A stretch of DNA of 46,549 nucleotides from Marinagarivorans algicola (GTDB lineage: Bacteria > Pseudomonadota > Gammaproteobacteria > Pseudomonadales > Cellvibrionaceae): positions 1 through 46,549 of the forward strand of contig NZ_LGAK01000043.1 of assembly GCF_001292705.1 (NCBI RefSeq), in the 5' to 3' direction. The notes beneath the pieces were generated by a model. The model searched no databases. It saw only the letters and a list, made by a program, of their open reading frames with translations, and was not told where the DNA came from. Position 1 is the first letter of the stretch; every line of letters begins with the position of its first letter. Positions 1 to 8,973 of the stretch are shown here, piece by piece. A program made the position numbers and the translations under genes.

Positions 1-146
1 CGCGCAAATAAATCTAAAACGACAGCTAAATAAGTCCATTCCTCGCCCGTCCAAATATAGGTCACATCGGTACACCAGACTTTATTGGGGGCGTCGACAT
101 CAAACTCACGATTCAGGTGATTGCCTACGTCTACATGCTCCTTTTA
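1..146 (-). pseudogene. Truncated IS3-family transposase (OrfB, integrase core fragment)
   Basis: The minus strand reads an open frame of about 47 residues that runs off the left edge of the window. It contains NHLNREF, then [14 protein letters not shown], then [13 protein letters not shown], the classic start of the rve/DDE integrase core of IS3-family OrfB; the Asp in CTDVTY is the first catalytic Asp. A stop codon lies in frame at 144-146, directly before this segment, so the roughly 100 or more N-terminal residues usual for OrfB are absent and no orfA is visible. It is a broken end of an insertion sequence whose rest, if any, lies left of the window. A frameshifted but longer copy cannot be excluded. 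Confidence 0.8.
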
Positions 147-431
147 GTAACTTGCAGGGACACTCACTCAAAAATTTGCATAATAATTAACCAATAATCG
201 GGGACACCCCAAACAAAAAACTGTTAAATCAATAAGTTAGTATTCTCTGAATCTAAACCCAATCCACAAAGCCGCATCAGTGGATGTATGTAGGCCGTGT
301 ATCGGTATGATGGGGTGTCCTCAATTACTCTAATTACCCCTATATCGCGATTGCCAAGCCGTTAAGTGCTGAATTTGGCCTTGGCTGGCGCAAGCCGTAA
401 CCTAACCAAACAGAGCCAAGTTGCCCAGCCC
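147..431. repeat. Noncoding IS-flank region with inverted GGGGACACCCCA repeats
   Basis: No convincing gene. GGGGACACCCCA at 200-211 is repeated in inverted orientation at 311-322 (11 of 12 bases agree), about 100 bp apart, and a weaker relative (GGGACACTCA) lies at 158-167. Such GGGACACCC motifs are common in mobile-element-associated repeats of gammaproteobacteria, and the truncated transposase next door fits that. Which element they belong to is not clear from this window. Confidence 0.45.
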
Positions 432-935
432 TTAAAAGGCAAAATCGGGGTTTAAGGCGCGTAGGGGGTAGCCGCTAAAGTGTTTGCTTTGGCGCATCAC
501 AACATGTGTGCTGATGTTGCTAATAGAGGGGCATTCGCGAATGAGTTCGTCGGTCAGCTCAATGTAGCGGGTCATACTGGCGCAGGCAAAGCGAATAATA
601 AAATCGCTGGCACCTGACACTGTGTATGCCTCTAAGACTTCGGGCATTTGATCGACAGCGTGCTCGAGCTGCCGGAAGCTATCGGGTGAATGACTGGACA
701 TCGACAGTGCGGCAATACACTGCAGTGGCGAGCAGAGTCGCTCGACATTGATGCTGGCGTGAAAGCTGTTGATCCAGCCGTTTTCAATTAAACGCTGCAG
801 GCGTTGGTGGCAAGCACTCGGCGACAAGCTCACGGTTTCGGCGAGCTCGCGATTGGTGATACGCCCATCGCGCTGCACAGTATCGAGAATACGTAAATCT
901 GTGCGATCAAAATGTTCAGACATCTTTATTGGCAT
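432..935 (-). CDS. Lrp/AsnC family transcriptional regulator
   Basis: 167 residues, the usual length for the family. The N-terminal winged helix-turn-helix (about residues 8-60) contains LRILDTVQRDGRITNRELAE and LSPSACHQRLQRL, matching the AsnC-type DNA-binding domain. Residues 70-155 form the RAM ligand-binding domain with VLEAYTVSGASDFIIRF. These proteins usually bind amino acids and control genes of their metabolism. The gene lies 190 bp downstream of an aminotransferase gene on the same strand and close to the arginine succinyltransferase operon, so control of that catabolism is a reasonable inference. A second ATG at codon 5 is an alternative start; neither start has a strong ribosome binding site. 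Confidence 0.9.
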   Translation of the reverse strand: MPIKMSEHFDRTDLRILDTVQRDGRITNRELAETVSLSPSACHQRLQRLIENGWINSFHASINVERLCSPLQCIAALSMSSHSPDSFRQLEHAVDQMPEVLEAYTVSGASDFIIRFACASMTRYIELTDELIRECPSISNISTHVVMRQSKHFSGYPLRALNPDFAF

Positions 936-1125
936 AACGCATGGCGGCCCAAGATAATAGTAACGCTATTAATAAGGTGCATACGTTACATCATAATGCG
1001 GTATTTTTCATAATTTAAATATCGCATGCCGACCTAGGCCGCGCAACAAGGCACTGTGAGTGACACAGCGCCTGCCTCGCCCCCAACTTGAGCCTTATTG
1101 GGCCCGTCTTTAGGTGTCTTGTACC

Positions 1126-2490
1126 TTATTTAAGAGTGTCGAGTGAGCGCTCGATGGCTGACACTGCAGTATCTAGTTGCTCGCATGAAATGGTCAATGG
1201 CGGTGAAATAGCCAGTGTAGCCACCGAGGGCAATGGCCGTACAATCACGCCTAGCTCGCGTACTTTAGCAGCGGCTTGCTGAGCCCATTTTGCTTTGGGG
1301 TCGGGTAATTGACCGCGCTCTTTATCGGCAATGAGTTGTACGCCAGCCAATAAACCACGCCCGCGAATCTCACCTACTAGCGGGTGACCGGCAAGGGTGT
1401 CGTGCAGTTTTTGGTGTAAGTAGGCGCCGTTGGTACGCGCTTGCTCGACTAAGCCTTCGCGCTCGATGATTTCGATATTGGCTAAAGCCACCGCAGAGCC
1501 TACTGGGTGCCCACTATAAGTATAACCGTGTGCAAAGTTACCCAGTTTGGCCGAGCCTTCTTTGAGTACCTCCCAGATGGGGTCGCTGATAAAAGCCGCT
1601 GACATGGGGAAGTAACCGCTGGTTAACCCTTTGGCGGTACTGATCATATCCGGTTCTATGTTTAACTCGGTAGAGCCAAACCAGCTGCCTAAGCGGCCAT
1701 AGCCACATACCACTTCATCGGCGATAAGTAAGATATCGTTAGCGCGTAACAACTTGCTCAATTGCGGGTAGTAATCGGCGGGCGGCTCAATAATGCCACC
1801 GGCGGCGTGGATGGGCTCGGCAATAAACGCGGCGATGTTATCGGCACCTTCGCGCTCGATAAGATCACTGACGTTTTGAATCAGGCGCGAGCAAAATTCT
1901 TGTTCGGTTTCGTTTTCGAGTCCGCGAGTATAAAAATGCGGGCAATCGGTACGCAATACAAAATCCATAGGCAGCGGGAAAGCTTTATGGAAGCCACCTA
2001 ACCCGGTCAAGCTCGCGGTACTGATTGAGGTGCCGTGATAGGCTTGCTCGCGCGCAATGACTTTAACCTTGTTCACGTTGCCACGTAGGTGATGATAATG
2101 CCACGCAATTTTAACGAGGGTATCGTTGGCATCACTGCCGCCACTGCCAAAAAAGACTTTGCCCATGGCGCCGGGCGCATGGTGAATAAGCCTTTCGGCG
2201 AGGGCCACTTGCCAAGGGTTAGAGGCATTGCTAAAAGTATGGTAAAAACCTAATTGCTCGGCGCTGGTGGCCATAGCTTGGGCAAGCTCACTACGGCCAT
2301 AGCCGGCATTCACACACCACAAGCCAGCCACGGCATCCAGATACTGACGGCCATCGGCATCAAAGACATCACAGCCTTTGCCAGAAACCATCATTTGGGG
2401 GCCATTTTCACACAACGCAGTGATAGAAGAGGCAGGGTGTAGGATCAACTTAGGATCCATGGCGATTAATTCACTCAGTGATTGTTTCAT
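1126..2490 (-). CDS. Class III PLP-dependent aminotransferase (SpuC/omega-aminotransferase type)
   Basis: 454 residues, typical of the putrescine/omega-amino acid:pyruvate aminotransferase group, longer than the roughly 400-residue ArgD/AstC type. Visible signatures are FFGSGGSDAND near 113-123 (PLP phosphate binding), YHGTSISTASLTG near 151-163, Asp258 in LLIADEVVCGYGR and the Schiff-base Lys287 in STAKGLTSGYFP. AGGAG stands 7 nt before the ATG, and a TATAAT-like -10 lies at 2530-2535 on this strand. It is divergent from the M20-astA-astD-astB operon and followed by an Lrp-type regulator. The family assignment is firm but the substrate is not: polyamines are the family default, while the position suggests it could transaminate succinylornithine (the AstC step). 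Confidence 0.9.
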   Translation of the reverse strand: MKQSLSELIAMDPKLILHPASSITALCENGPQMMVSGKGCDVFDADGRQYLDAVAGLWCVNAGYGRSELAQAMATSAEQLGFYHTFSNASNPWQVALAERLIHHAPGAMGKVFFGSGGSDANDTLVKIAWHYHHLRGNVNKVKVIAREQAYHGTSISTASLTGLGGFHKAFPLPMDFVLRTDCPHFYTRGLENETEQEFCSRLIQNVSDLIEREGADNIAAFIAEPIHAAGGIIEPPADYYPQLSKLLRANDILLIADEVVCGYGRLGSWFGSTELNIEPDMISTAKGLTSGYFPMSAAFISDPIWEVLKEGSAKLGNFAHGYTYSGHPVGSAVALANIEIIEREGLVEQARTNGAYLHQKLHDTLAGHPLVGEIRGRGLLAGVQLIADKERGQLPDPKAKWAQQAAAKVRELGVIVRPLPSVATLAISPPLTISCEQLDTAVSAIERSLDTLK

Positions 2491-2965
2491 TGCGATCTCC
2501 TAGACCTACTTGGTTATTCAATAGTACAAATTATAGAGACAATCGACAAAATCAAATTCGAAACTCACCACCACTGAAAAAACTTTATCCGGTTAAAGCC
2601 TATAAAAATCCCCCTTCCTTCGATGACTAATCGCAATCTTGCCAAAAACGCCGCGCACCGCAAGAGCCATCACAACCCTACCGAATATTGTTCGACAAAG
2701 GCGTTCTAAAAGAAAAGCACATTCGGCTTGGCTATAGGCATAATTTTGTGACATACATCGATTCAGCGGATTGAGTACAGCACCTATTCGCTCGAATACA
2801 CAGCCTAAGCTAAAGCATAAATCACTGTATCAACGGCAATCGCAATCATACTGTAATAATCATACGGTAACCAATGAGCACGTAAACTAAGCACCGCTAA
2901 GTGCCTGTTTATCAAGGGATTTACGCACCGCATTCACACTCACAAGGCATCACATTAATACACTT
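2491..2965. promoter_or_regulatory. Divergent promoter region between aminotransferase and AST operon
   Basis: 475 bp without a supported gene. On the minus strand a TATAAT hexamer at 2530-2535 sits about 40 nt upstream of the aminotransferase start, with only a poor -35 match. On the plus strand nothing decisive is visible; a 28-codon ATG frame near 2622 lacks a ribosome binding site and is probably chance. Regulatory sites for the Lrp-type protein would be expected here but I cannot name one. Confidence 0.45.
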
Positions 2966-4180
2966 ATGAATGAACAACAGCGCCAATTAATAGAGCCCAT
3001 TAACGCCTGGCAAGATGCCATGCTCAAACACACCCTACAAGCGTGCAATATCAACTCCGGTTCGTATAACCGTGAAGGTATCGCTGATGTGATCACGTAT
3101 TTTGATCAGTTATTTGCTGATATTTGCGATCAACAACAGCGCATTACTTTACCCCCGCTGCAATCGATTAATAACCAAGGGGATGTTTTAGAGCAGCATA
3201 CCGCTGAAGTGGCGCTATACCACATTCGGCCAGAGGCGCCGATACAAATTTTATGTACTGGCCACACCGATACTGTGTTTCCTAAAGAATCTGCTTTTCA
3301 AACCTGCTGGCAAGAAGGCGACCGCTTGCGTGGCCCCGGTGTCGCCGATATGAAAGGCGGTTTGGTTGTGCTGTACCACGCTTTAAAAGCGATACATCAA
3401 TCCCCTTTTGCCGAGCAATTAGGCTTTACCATTTTATTATCACCCGATGAAGAAATTGGCTCGCCGCGCTCTGCCGAGCATTTAGTACATTGGGCTAAAA
3501 AGTGCGATATCGGCATGGTGTACGAGCCGTCATTAGAAGACGGTACATTAGCCGGTGCACGCAAAGGCAGTGGCAACTTTGATGTTGTAGTACAAGGCAA
3601 AGCCACCCATGCAGGGCGCGACTTTTTTGGCGGCCGCAACGCTATTGTGGCCGCTGCCAATATCTCGCAGCAGCTCGCCGCGCTCAGTAATAAAGAGACA
3701 GGCATTACCGTAAACATTGGTCGTATTGACGGCGGTGGCCCGGTCAATGTAGTGCCCGATAATGCCGTGATCCGCTTTAATGTACGCATCGAGCAGCCAG
3801 AGCAACAACAACCCATACTCGAAGCTATACAGGCTGTTATCCAAAACACTGCCGCACAAAATGCTGTGACCGCCGAGCTGCATGGCCGCTTTGGCCGCCC
3901 ACCTAAACCGATGGATGCCAAACATCAAGCGCTGTTTGAGCAGCTTAAACACTGCGGCGAATTAATGGGTATCCCTATTGGTTGGCGCAGCACGGGCGGC
4001 TGTTGTGAGGGTAATAATTTAGCTGCTGCCGGCCTACCGACTATCGATACGCTCGGCGTACGCGGAGGCGCCATTCACAGTGAAGATGAATTTATGTGCA
4101 TCGACAGCTTTGTAGAGCGCGCGCAATTAAGTGCTTTATTAATGTCGCGCATGCCCGACTTTTTAAAGCCCAAAGCTTAA
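2966..4180 (+). CDS. M20 family metallopeptidase/deacylase (candidate succinylglutamate desuccinylase)
   Basis: 404 residues, in the M20/ArgE/DapE/carboxypeptidase G2 family. The dinuclear-metal signature is complete: GHTDTVFP (His and Asp), GPGVADMKGG (bridging Asp), LSPDEEIGS (general base Glu and metal Glu) and a late His in GGAIHSEDEF. The dimerisation-domain motif KATHAGRDFFGGRNA is also present. It is the first gene of a co-directional group with astA (62 bp on), astD and astB. The AST pathway needs a desuccinylase for its last step, normally the M14-type AstE, which is not in this window. Since M20 enzymes include succinyl-diaminopimelate desuccinylase and acetylornithine deacetylase, this protein is a plausible non-orthologous AstE. 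Family assignment is firm, substrate is inference. Confidence 0.88.
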   Translation: MNEQQRQLIEPINAWQDAMLKHTLQACNINSGSYNREGIADVITYFDQLFADICDQQQRITLPPLQSINNQGDVLEQHTAEVALYHIRPEAPIQILCTGHTDTVFPKESAFQTCWQEGDRLRGPGVADMKGGLVVLYHALKAIHQSPFAEQLGFTILLSPDEEIGSPRSAEHLVHWAKKCDIGMVYEPSLEDGTLAGARKGSGNFDVVVQGKATHAGRDFFGGRNAIVAAANISQQLAALSNKETGITVNIGRIDGGGPVNVVPDNAVIRFNVRIEQPEQQQPILEAIQAVIQNTAAQNAVTAELHGRFGRPPKPMDAKHQALFEQLKHCGELMGIPIGWRSTGGCCEGNNLAAAGLPTIDTLGVRGGAIHSEDEFMCIDSFVERAQLSALLMSRMPDFLKPKA

Positions 4181-4242
4181 TTTTAAAACAATAGCCCCTA
4201 AAAACCAGTCCCTAAGACCTAGCCGAGCCAATAAGGACCTTT

Positions 4243-5310
4243 ATGTTAATTATTAGACCCGTAGCACAACGTGATTTAGAGGATTTATTACAGCTTGCGC
4301 ACAAAGCCGGGCAAGGTATGACATCACTGCCGCCTTGCGCCGAGACGCTCCAGCGCACCATTAACAAGTCTCAAGCGAGCTTTGACTCACTCACGCCGCG
4401 CGCCGAAGATTACTTTTTGTTGGTGCTAGAGGATTTAGACATCCACAAAGTGGTGGGTACAGCCGCTATTTATGCTCGCACCGACTCAAAGCAGGCCTTT
4501 TATGCCTACCGCGTGATGCCGGCTATTCATTACTCGCACTCATTAGCCAAAGAAGTTCGCTCTGACGTGCTGCACTTAGCCAACGACTACACCGACTGCT
4601 CGGAAGTAGGCACCTTATTTGTTGACCCCGATTATCGCGGTAACGGCCACTGGCTCGCGAAAGCCCGCTATTTATTTATGGGCGTATTCCGAGAGCGCTT
4701 TCATAGCCATGTCGTTGCAGAGCTCAGAGGCTGGCTCGATGATCAAGGCAAAAGCCCTTTTTGGGATGCCATTGGCCAGCACTTTTTTGAAATGAGTTTT
4801 GATGAGGCAGACCGCTTGTGTGCCACAGGCACCAACCAGTTTATTACCGAGCTTATGCCCAAGCACCCTATTTATACCCGGCTTTTGTCCGAGCAGGCGC
4901 GCGCCGTGTTAGGCAAGCCTCATCAAGATGGGCGTCGCGCTTTACAGCTATTAGAAGATGAAGGTTTTGAGAACGAAAACTTTATCGATATTTTTGATGC
5001 CGGCCCTATGCTGCGCGCCAAAATTGATGGCTTAACCAGCGTTAAAGCCATTAAAAAAGGCGCCGCAGCGGCACCATCTTTAGCCACTGAAACAGCAGGC
5101 ACGGCAACACCCGAGACGGCAACACTGGCGCCTCAAATTGTGATGAACGGGCGACTCAATGATCTACGCATTATCAAAACCCCCGTCACTTATGCTAATA
5201 GCAGCGACAGCACAACTAATAACGAGGCCACCATTGAGCTGGCCCCGTCGGCGCTAGATGCACTAGGCATTCAGGCGGGCGACCTTATTTACACCATTGA
5301 CCGCTCTTAG
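4243..5310 (+). CDS. astA: Arginine N-succinyltransferase
   Basis: 355 residues, slightly longer than the usual 340. It catalyses the first step of the arginine succinyltransferase pathway, transferring succinyl from succinyl-CoA to arginine in the cytoplasm. Family hallmarks are MLIIRPVAQRDLEDLLQLA at the start, AGQGMTSLPP, GTLFVDPDYRGNGHWLAKAR (the acetyl-CoA-fold loop), RFHSHVVAELRGWLD and GRRALQLLEDEGFE. A stretch rich in Thr and Ala around residues 283-300 is poorly conserved and accounts for the extra length. AAGGA lies 7 nt before the ATG. The gene follows the M20 gene by 62 bp and is followed by astD, so co-transcription is likely. Confidence 0.96.
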   Translation: MLIIRPVAQRDLEDLLQLAHKAGQGMTSLPPCAETLQRTINKSQASFDSLTPRAEDYFLLVLEDLDIHKVVGTAAIYARTDSKQAFYAYRVMPAIHYSHSLAKEVRSDVLHLANDYTDCSEVGTLFVDPDYRGNGHWLAKARYLFMGVFRERFHSHVVAELRGWLDDQGKSPFWDAIGQHFFEMSFDEADRLCATGTNQFITELMPKHPIYTRLLSEQARAVLGKPHQDGRRALQLLEDEGFENENFIDIFDAGPMLRAKIDGLTSVKAIKKGAAAAPSLATETAGTATPETATLAPQIVMNGRLNDLRIIKTPVTYANSSDSTTNNEATIELAPSALDALGIQAGDLIYTIDRS

Positions 5311-5362
5311 AGCTTTTATCACTAGAGTGCTTTCAAACAGTGGCTATACAAGAGAATATACA

Positions 5363-6859
5363 ATGAGCGATGTAATGCAAAAAAATAGCGACACACAAAA
5401 TGCATGGGCACAAGGCTCTTACATTAACGGTACATGGCTTGACGGCTTAGGTCAGCCGCTGGCCTCACTAGACCCGGCAACCGGCGAGAGTGTTTGGCAG
5501 GGCCACAGCACCACTGACAGCCAAGTCACCGAGGCTGTTACCGCTGCCGCAGCAGCGCAAATACCCTGGCAAGCGCTAGGGCTTGATGCCAGAAAAGACA
5601 TAATCGAGCGCTTTGCCGCCGAGCTTACCGCCGAAAAAAACCCGCTCGCCGAGCTTATTTGCCGCGAAACAGGTAAGCCCCACTGGGAGGCTTTAGCCGA
5701 AGTTGACGCCATGATCGGCAAAATTGCCATCAGTATTGATGCACAACACCAACGCGCAGGTAGCGCGCAGGCAGGCCAAACAGCCATTGCCCATCGCGCC
5801 CACGGTGTGATGGCGGTATTTGGGCCGTACAACTTCCCAGGGCATTTACCCAACGGCCACATTGTGCCGGCTTTATTGGCCGGTAATACCGTCGTTTTTA
5901 AGCCTAGCGAGCATACGCCTTTAACCGCCGCCTTTACCGTTGAGCTATGGTTGCGTGCCGGCTTGCCAAGCCGTGTTATTCAGCTTATTCAAGGCGAGCG
6001 CGAGACCGGTGCCGCCCTTGCCGCCGCCAAAATTGACGGCTTATTATTTACCGGCTCGTCGGCCACAGGTAAGCATTTACACCAGCAATTTGGTGGCCGC
6101 CCAGAAGTGCTTTTAGCCCTAGAAATGGGCGGTAATAACCCGCTCATTGCCAGCGATATCACCTCGATAAACACCGCCGCTCAGCACATTGTGAGCAGTG
6201 CTTTTATCAGCGCTGGGCAGCGCTGTACGTGCGCGCGCCGCCTTATTTTGGTCGAAAACAAAACCACAGATGCGCTCCTTGATGCCGTGTTAGCACTGGT
6301 CGATAAATTTATTATTGGCCCCTGGCAAGCAACACCAGCCCCTTTTTATGGCCCAGTCATTCACCCGCAAACGGCGACGCAATTACAACACGCGCAAACG
6401 CAATTGTTAGCGTTAGGCGGTAAAGCATTGCGCACTATGGCGCCTTTAGCTTTGGGCGAGTGCTTTCTTAGCCCCGCCGTAATTGACATGACAGACGCTA
6501 AGCCCGCGCCAGATATGGAGTGGTTTGGGCCACTCTTGCAAGTGTATCGCGTGGCCACCATCGATGACGCCATCCGCATGGCCAACAACACACAATATGG
6601 CCTAGCGGCAGGGTTGCTCAGCGATGACAAAAGCGAGCAAACTCAGTTTATGAATAGCATTCGCGCAGGCGTCATTAGCATCAACAAACCCACCGCAGGT
6701 GCATCGAGCCGCTTGCCCTTTGGCGGGATTGGTGCCAGCGGTAATCACCGCGCAAGCGCCTTTTATGCCGCCGATTATTGTGCATGGCCACAGGCGATGT
6801 CCATTGGTGATAACACCGACCAACAAGACATGCCGCCATTGCGAGGAATACAATCATGA
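5363..6859 (+). CDS. astD: Succinylglutamate-semialdehyde dehydrogenase
   Basis: 498 residues from the chosen ATG, close to the usual length of about 490. It is an NAD-dependent aldehyde dehydrogenase oxidising N-succinylglutamate 5-semialdehyde to N-succinylglutamate, step four of the AST pathway. Visible motifs are YINGTWLDG at the N terminus, VFGPYNFPGHLPNGHIVPAL, FTGSSATGKHL, LEMGGNNPL (general-base Glu) and the catalytic Cys near 288 in AGQRCTCARR. The frame stays open upstream to 5297, overlapping astA, but the 22 extra residues are unlike the family, and AAGAGA precedes the ATG at 5363. Its stop overlaps the astB start by 4 nt (ATGA), indicating translational coupling. Confidence 0.96.
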   Translation: MSDVMQKNSDTQNAWAQGSYINGTWLDGLGQPLASLDPATGESVWQGHSTTDSQVTEAVTAAAAAQIPWQALGLDARKDIIERFAAELTAEKNPLAELICRETGKPHWEALAEVDAMIGKIAISIDAQHQRAGSAQAGQTAIAHRAHGVMAVFGPYNFPGHLPNGHIVPALLAGNTVVFKPSEHTPLTAAFTVELWLRAGLPSRVIQLIQGERETGAALAAAKIDGLLFTGSSATGKHLHQQFGGRPEVLLALEMGGNNPLIASDITSINTAAQHIVSSAFISAGQRCTCARRLILVENKTTDALLDAVLALVDKFIIGPWQATPAPFYGPVIHPQTATQLQHAQTQLLALGGKALRTMAPLALGECFLSPAVIDMTDAKPAPDMEWFGPLLQVYRVATIDDAIRMANNTQYGLAAGLLSDDKSEQTQFMNSIRAGVISINKPTAGASSRLPFGGIGASGNHRASAFYAADYCAWPQAMSIGDNTDQQDMPPLRGIQS

Positions 6860-8238
6860 ATACCGTTGATAATATGAATACCCAAGATGTGCGCGAGGTT
6901 AACTTTGACGGCCTGATTGGCCCAACGCACAACTATAGCGGCCTGTCTTTTGGCAACCTGGCCTCGGCCCGTAATGCGCAATTGTGCTCTAACCCTCAAG
7001 CGGCAGCCTTGCAGGGCTTGGCCAAAATGCGACGGTTACTCACGCAAGGTTACACTCAAGGCTTTATGCCGCCACAGCAGCGCCCTCAACTAGAAACCAT
7101 GCGCCAGCTGGGCTTTACCGGTAGTGACCAACAGATTATTAACCAGCTCTACAAACGCAACCCGCGCTTGCTATCGATGGTGTATTCGGCCTCGCCGATG
7201 TGGGCCGCTAATGCCGCGACCGTTACCCCTTCAACCGACAGTGGTGACGGCCTGGTGCACTTTACCCCAGCCAATCTATTAACCACGCCACATCGCGCCA
7301 TGGAAGCGCAAGCCACCACACACAGTTTGCGCACCATCTTTAATAATGCCGAACACTTCAAAGTGCACGCGCCATTGCCGAGCAATAATTTATTTGCTGA
7401 CGAAGGCGCGGCCAACCATTCGCGCCTGTGTCAGCACTATGGTGAGCGCGGCATAGCAATGTTTGCCTATGGCCGCGACGGTATTGACTCCGGCGATCAG
7501 CCCTCGCGCTTCCCTGCTCGCCAAACTCGCCTTGCCAGTGAGGCAGTGGCCCGCAGCCATGGCGTCAATGATGATTACGCACTGTTTTGCCGACAGCACC
7601 CCGTCGCCATCGATACCGGTGCTTTCCATAATGATGTCGTTGCCGTCGCCAACGGGCCGGTATTGTTCTTTCATCAATTGGCCTTTGCCACCGACGACTT
7701 TGCCACGATTAAGCAACAACTGGCCGAGCAGTTCGCGTTTATGCCTTTATCGGTCAACCACAAAGATGTGCCCTTAGAAGACGCCATTAAAAGCTATTTA
7801 TTTAACAGCCAGCTATTGGCAGCACCTAATGGCGATATGACTAAAATGCATCTTATTGCGCCCTCTGAATGCGCCGAAAACACAGCGGTGAGCCGGTACT
7901 TAAATACACTCGTACAAGATGAAAAACAGCCCATTCGCACTATCGAGTTTGTTGATGTGCGCGAGAGCATGAGCAATGGCGGGGGTCCGGCTTGCTTGCG
8001 TTTACGTGTGGTCTTAAATGAACAGCAGCGCGCAGCCGTCAACCCAGCCTTTATGCTCACCGATGCCAAAATTACTGCCTTAGAGCAATGGGTTAAAAAG
8101 CATTACCGCGATAAACTATTACCGGATGATTTAGCTGACCCTAGCTTTTATACCGAATCATTAGAGGCGCTGAATGCACTGACTGACTTACTACAGTTAG
8201 AGAGCTTTTATCCATTTCAGCAGACCGGTACGCTGTAA
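6856..8238 (+). CDS. astB: N-succinylarginine dihydrolase
   Basis: 460 residues; the family is usually about 445. It converts N2-succinylarginine to N2-succinylornithine with release of CO2 and two ammonia, step two of the AST pathway. The signature NFDGLIGPTHNYSGLSFGN, then FTPANLLTTPHR, NLFADEGAANH (catalytic Glu), DTGAFHNDVVAVAN (catalytic His) and SNGGGPACLRLRVVL with the nucleophilic Cys at about residue 380 are all present. GAGGAA at 6843-6848 lies 7 nt before the ATG. The start overlaps the astD stop by 4 nt. It is the last gene of the group: no astE follows, only a perfect hairpin 37 bp downstream. Confidence 0.97.
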   Translation: MNTVDNMNTQDVREVNFDGLIGPTHNYSGLSFGNLASARNAQLCSNPQAAALQGLAKMRRLLTQGYTQGFMPPQQRPQLETMRQLGFTGSDQQIINQLYKRNPRLLSMVYSASPMWAANAATVTPSTDSGDGLVHFTPANLLTTPHRAMEAQATTHSLRTIFNNAEHFKVHAPLPSNNLFADEGAANHSRLCQHYGERGIAMFAYGRDGIDSGDQPSRFPARQTRLASEAVARSHGVNDDYALFCRQHPVAIDTGAFHNDVVAVANGPVLFFHQLAFATDDFATIKQQLAEQFAFMPLSVNHKDVPLEDAIKSYLFNSQLLAAPNGDMTKMHLIAPSECAENTAVSRYLNTLVQDEKQPIRTIEFVDVRESMSNGGGPACLRLRVVLNEQQRAAVNPAFMLTDAKITALEQWVKKHYRDKLLPDDLADPSFYTESLEALNALTDLLQLESFYPFQQTGTL

Positions 8239-8274
8239 ATTAATACTCCCATCAATGCGCTTAAACGCATCACA

Positions 8275-8308
8275 ACACATTATGGCTATAACATCAGCCA
8301 TAATGTGT
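8275..8308. terminator. Perfect 13-bp hairpin downstream of astB
   Basis: Arms ACACATTATGGCT (8275-8287) and AGCCATAATGTGT (8296-8308) pair perfectly around an 8-nt loop. It starts 37 bp after the astB stop. No uridine run follows on the plus strand, so it is not a textbook intrinsic terminator; it may protect the 3' end of the mRNA or end transcription weakly. Confidence 0.5.
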
Positions 8309-8973
8309 ACATTAAAAATACTTGCAACACATCCGTTAAGTACTCACCGATCAGTGACTAGCTCCCCACTTGGCATCAAAACAATTATTGAGTCGCCCTA
8401 TTCTTTATTGTTGCTGCCGTAATTTTTATTACTGTTGTTATTACCGTTGTTATTACTGCTGTAATTTGTGCTGTTGCCATTTTTGTTATTATGGCTATTC
8501 CTATTATTAATGCTATGTTGCATCATTTTTTTGTCGCATCATTAAACACTGCCTGCGTAGTGTTTAATGGCGTTTAGTTAAATAAATCTCGATTTATTAT
8601 ATTTTGTATAATTTTATACCCCTTACATCAAACACCTAATTACCCCTTATGCTTGTCGCTAACAATACTGAAATTTTTACATCGTCGGTAGCGCAAACTG
8701 CGTTCACTTACTGAGTGACCAGCCTATTACTTTCTTACCTCTTAAAAATTAAAGCGATTGACACCCAAGTTAATTATGATCTCGAAAGGTCAAAAGCTAT
8801 ACGCCATGCAGAATATTTTATTGCAAGATAATCATAATATTTTTTTGTTTTTTAAAAAACAGCTAGCAAAAATTAATGTATTAGGTTACGTTTATTCGAC
8901 TTATAACACTGCGTTTTAGCCTATGGATATCACGCTAAAGCAAGTACTAACAAAGCATCAATCAGGCCAAATA
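8309..8973. other. AT-rich intergenic region with hairpin and low-complexity tract
   Basis: About 660 bp with no recognised gene. It holds a tract of TTATT/GTT triplets (8401-8520) that reads as an Asn-rich frame on the minus strand, and a perfect 11-bp hairpin with arms at 8540-8550 and 8559-8569. The last 300 bp are very AT-rich and probably hold the promoter of the downstream lipase gene. Confidence 0.5.
8398..8526 (-). CDS. Possible Asn-rich micro-ORF
   Basis: A 42-codon minus-strand frame starts with two ATG codons (8524-8526 and 8521-8523) and then contains almost only Asn, Ser, Gly, Lys, Tyr, His and Thr, with runs such as NNNGNNNSNKNYGSNN. There is no clear ribosome binding site and no homology that I recognise. 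The tract could equally be a noncoding triplet-like repeat whose complement happens to be open. If translated, the product would be a disordered prion-like peptide. Confidence 0.2.
   Translation of the reverse strand: MMQHSINNRNSHNNKNGNSTNYSSNNNGNNNSNKNYGSNNKE

Noticed and set aside
3397-3952. Long minus-strand frames opposite the M20 gene
   Set aside because: Shadows of the real gene; no start signals, and the plus-strand protein has a complete catalytic signature.
5297-5362. Upstream extension of astD overlapping the astA end
   Set aside because: The extra 22 residues do not resemble the family, and a usable ribosome binding site precedes the ATG at 5363.
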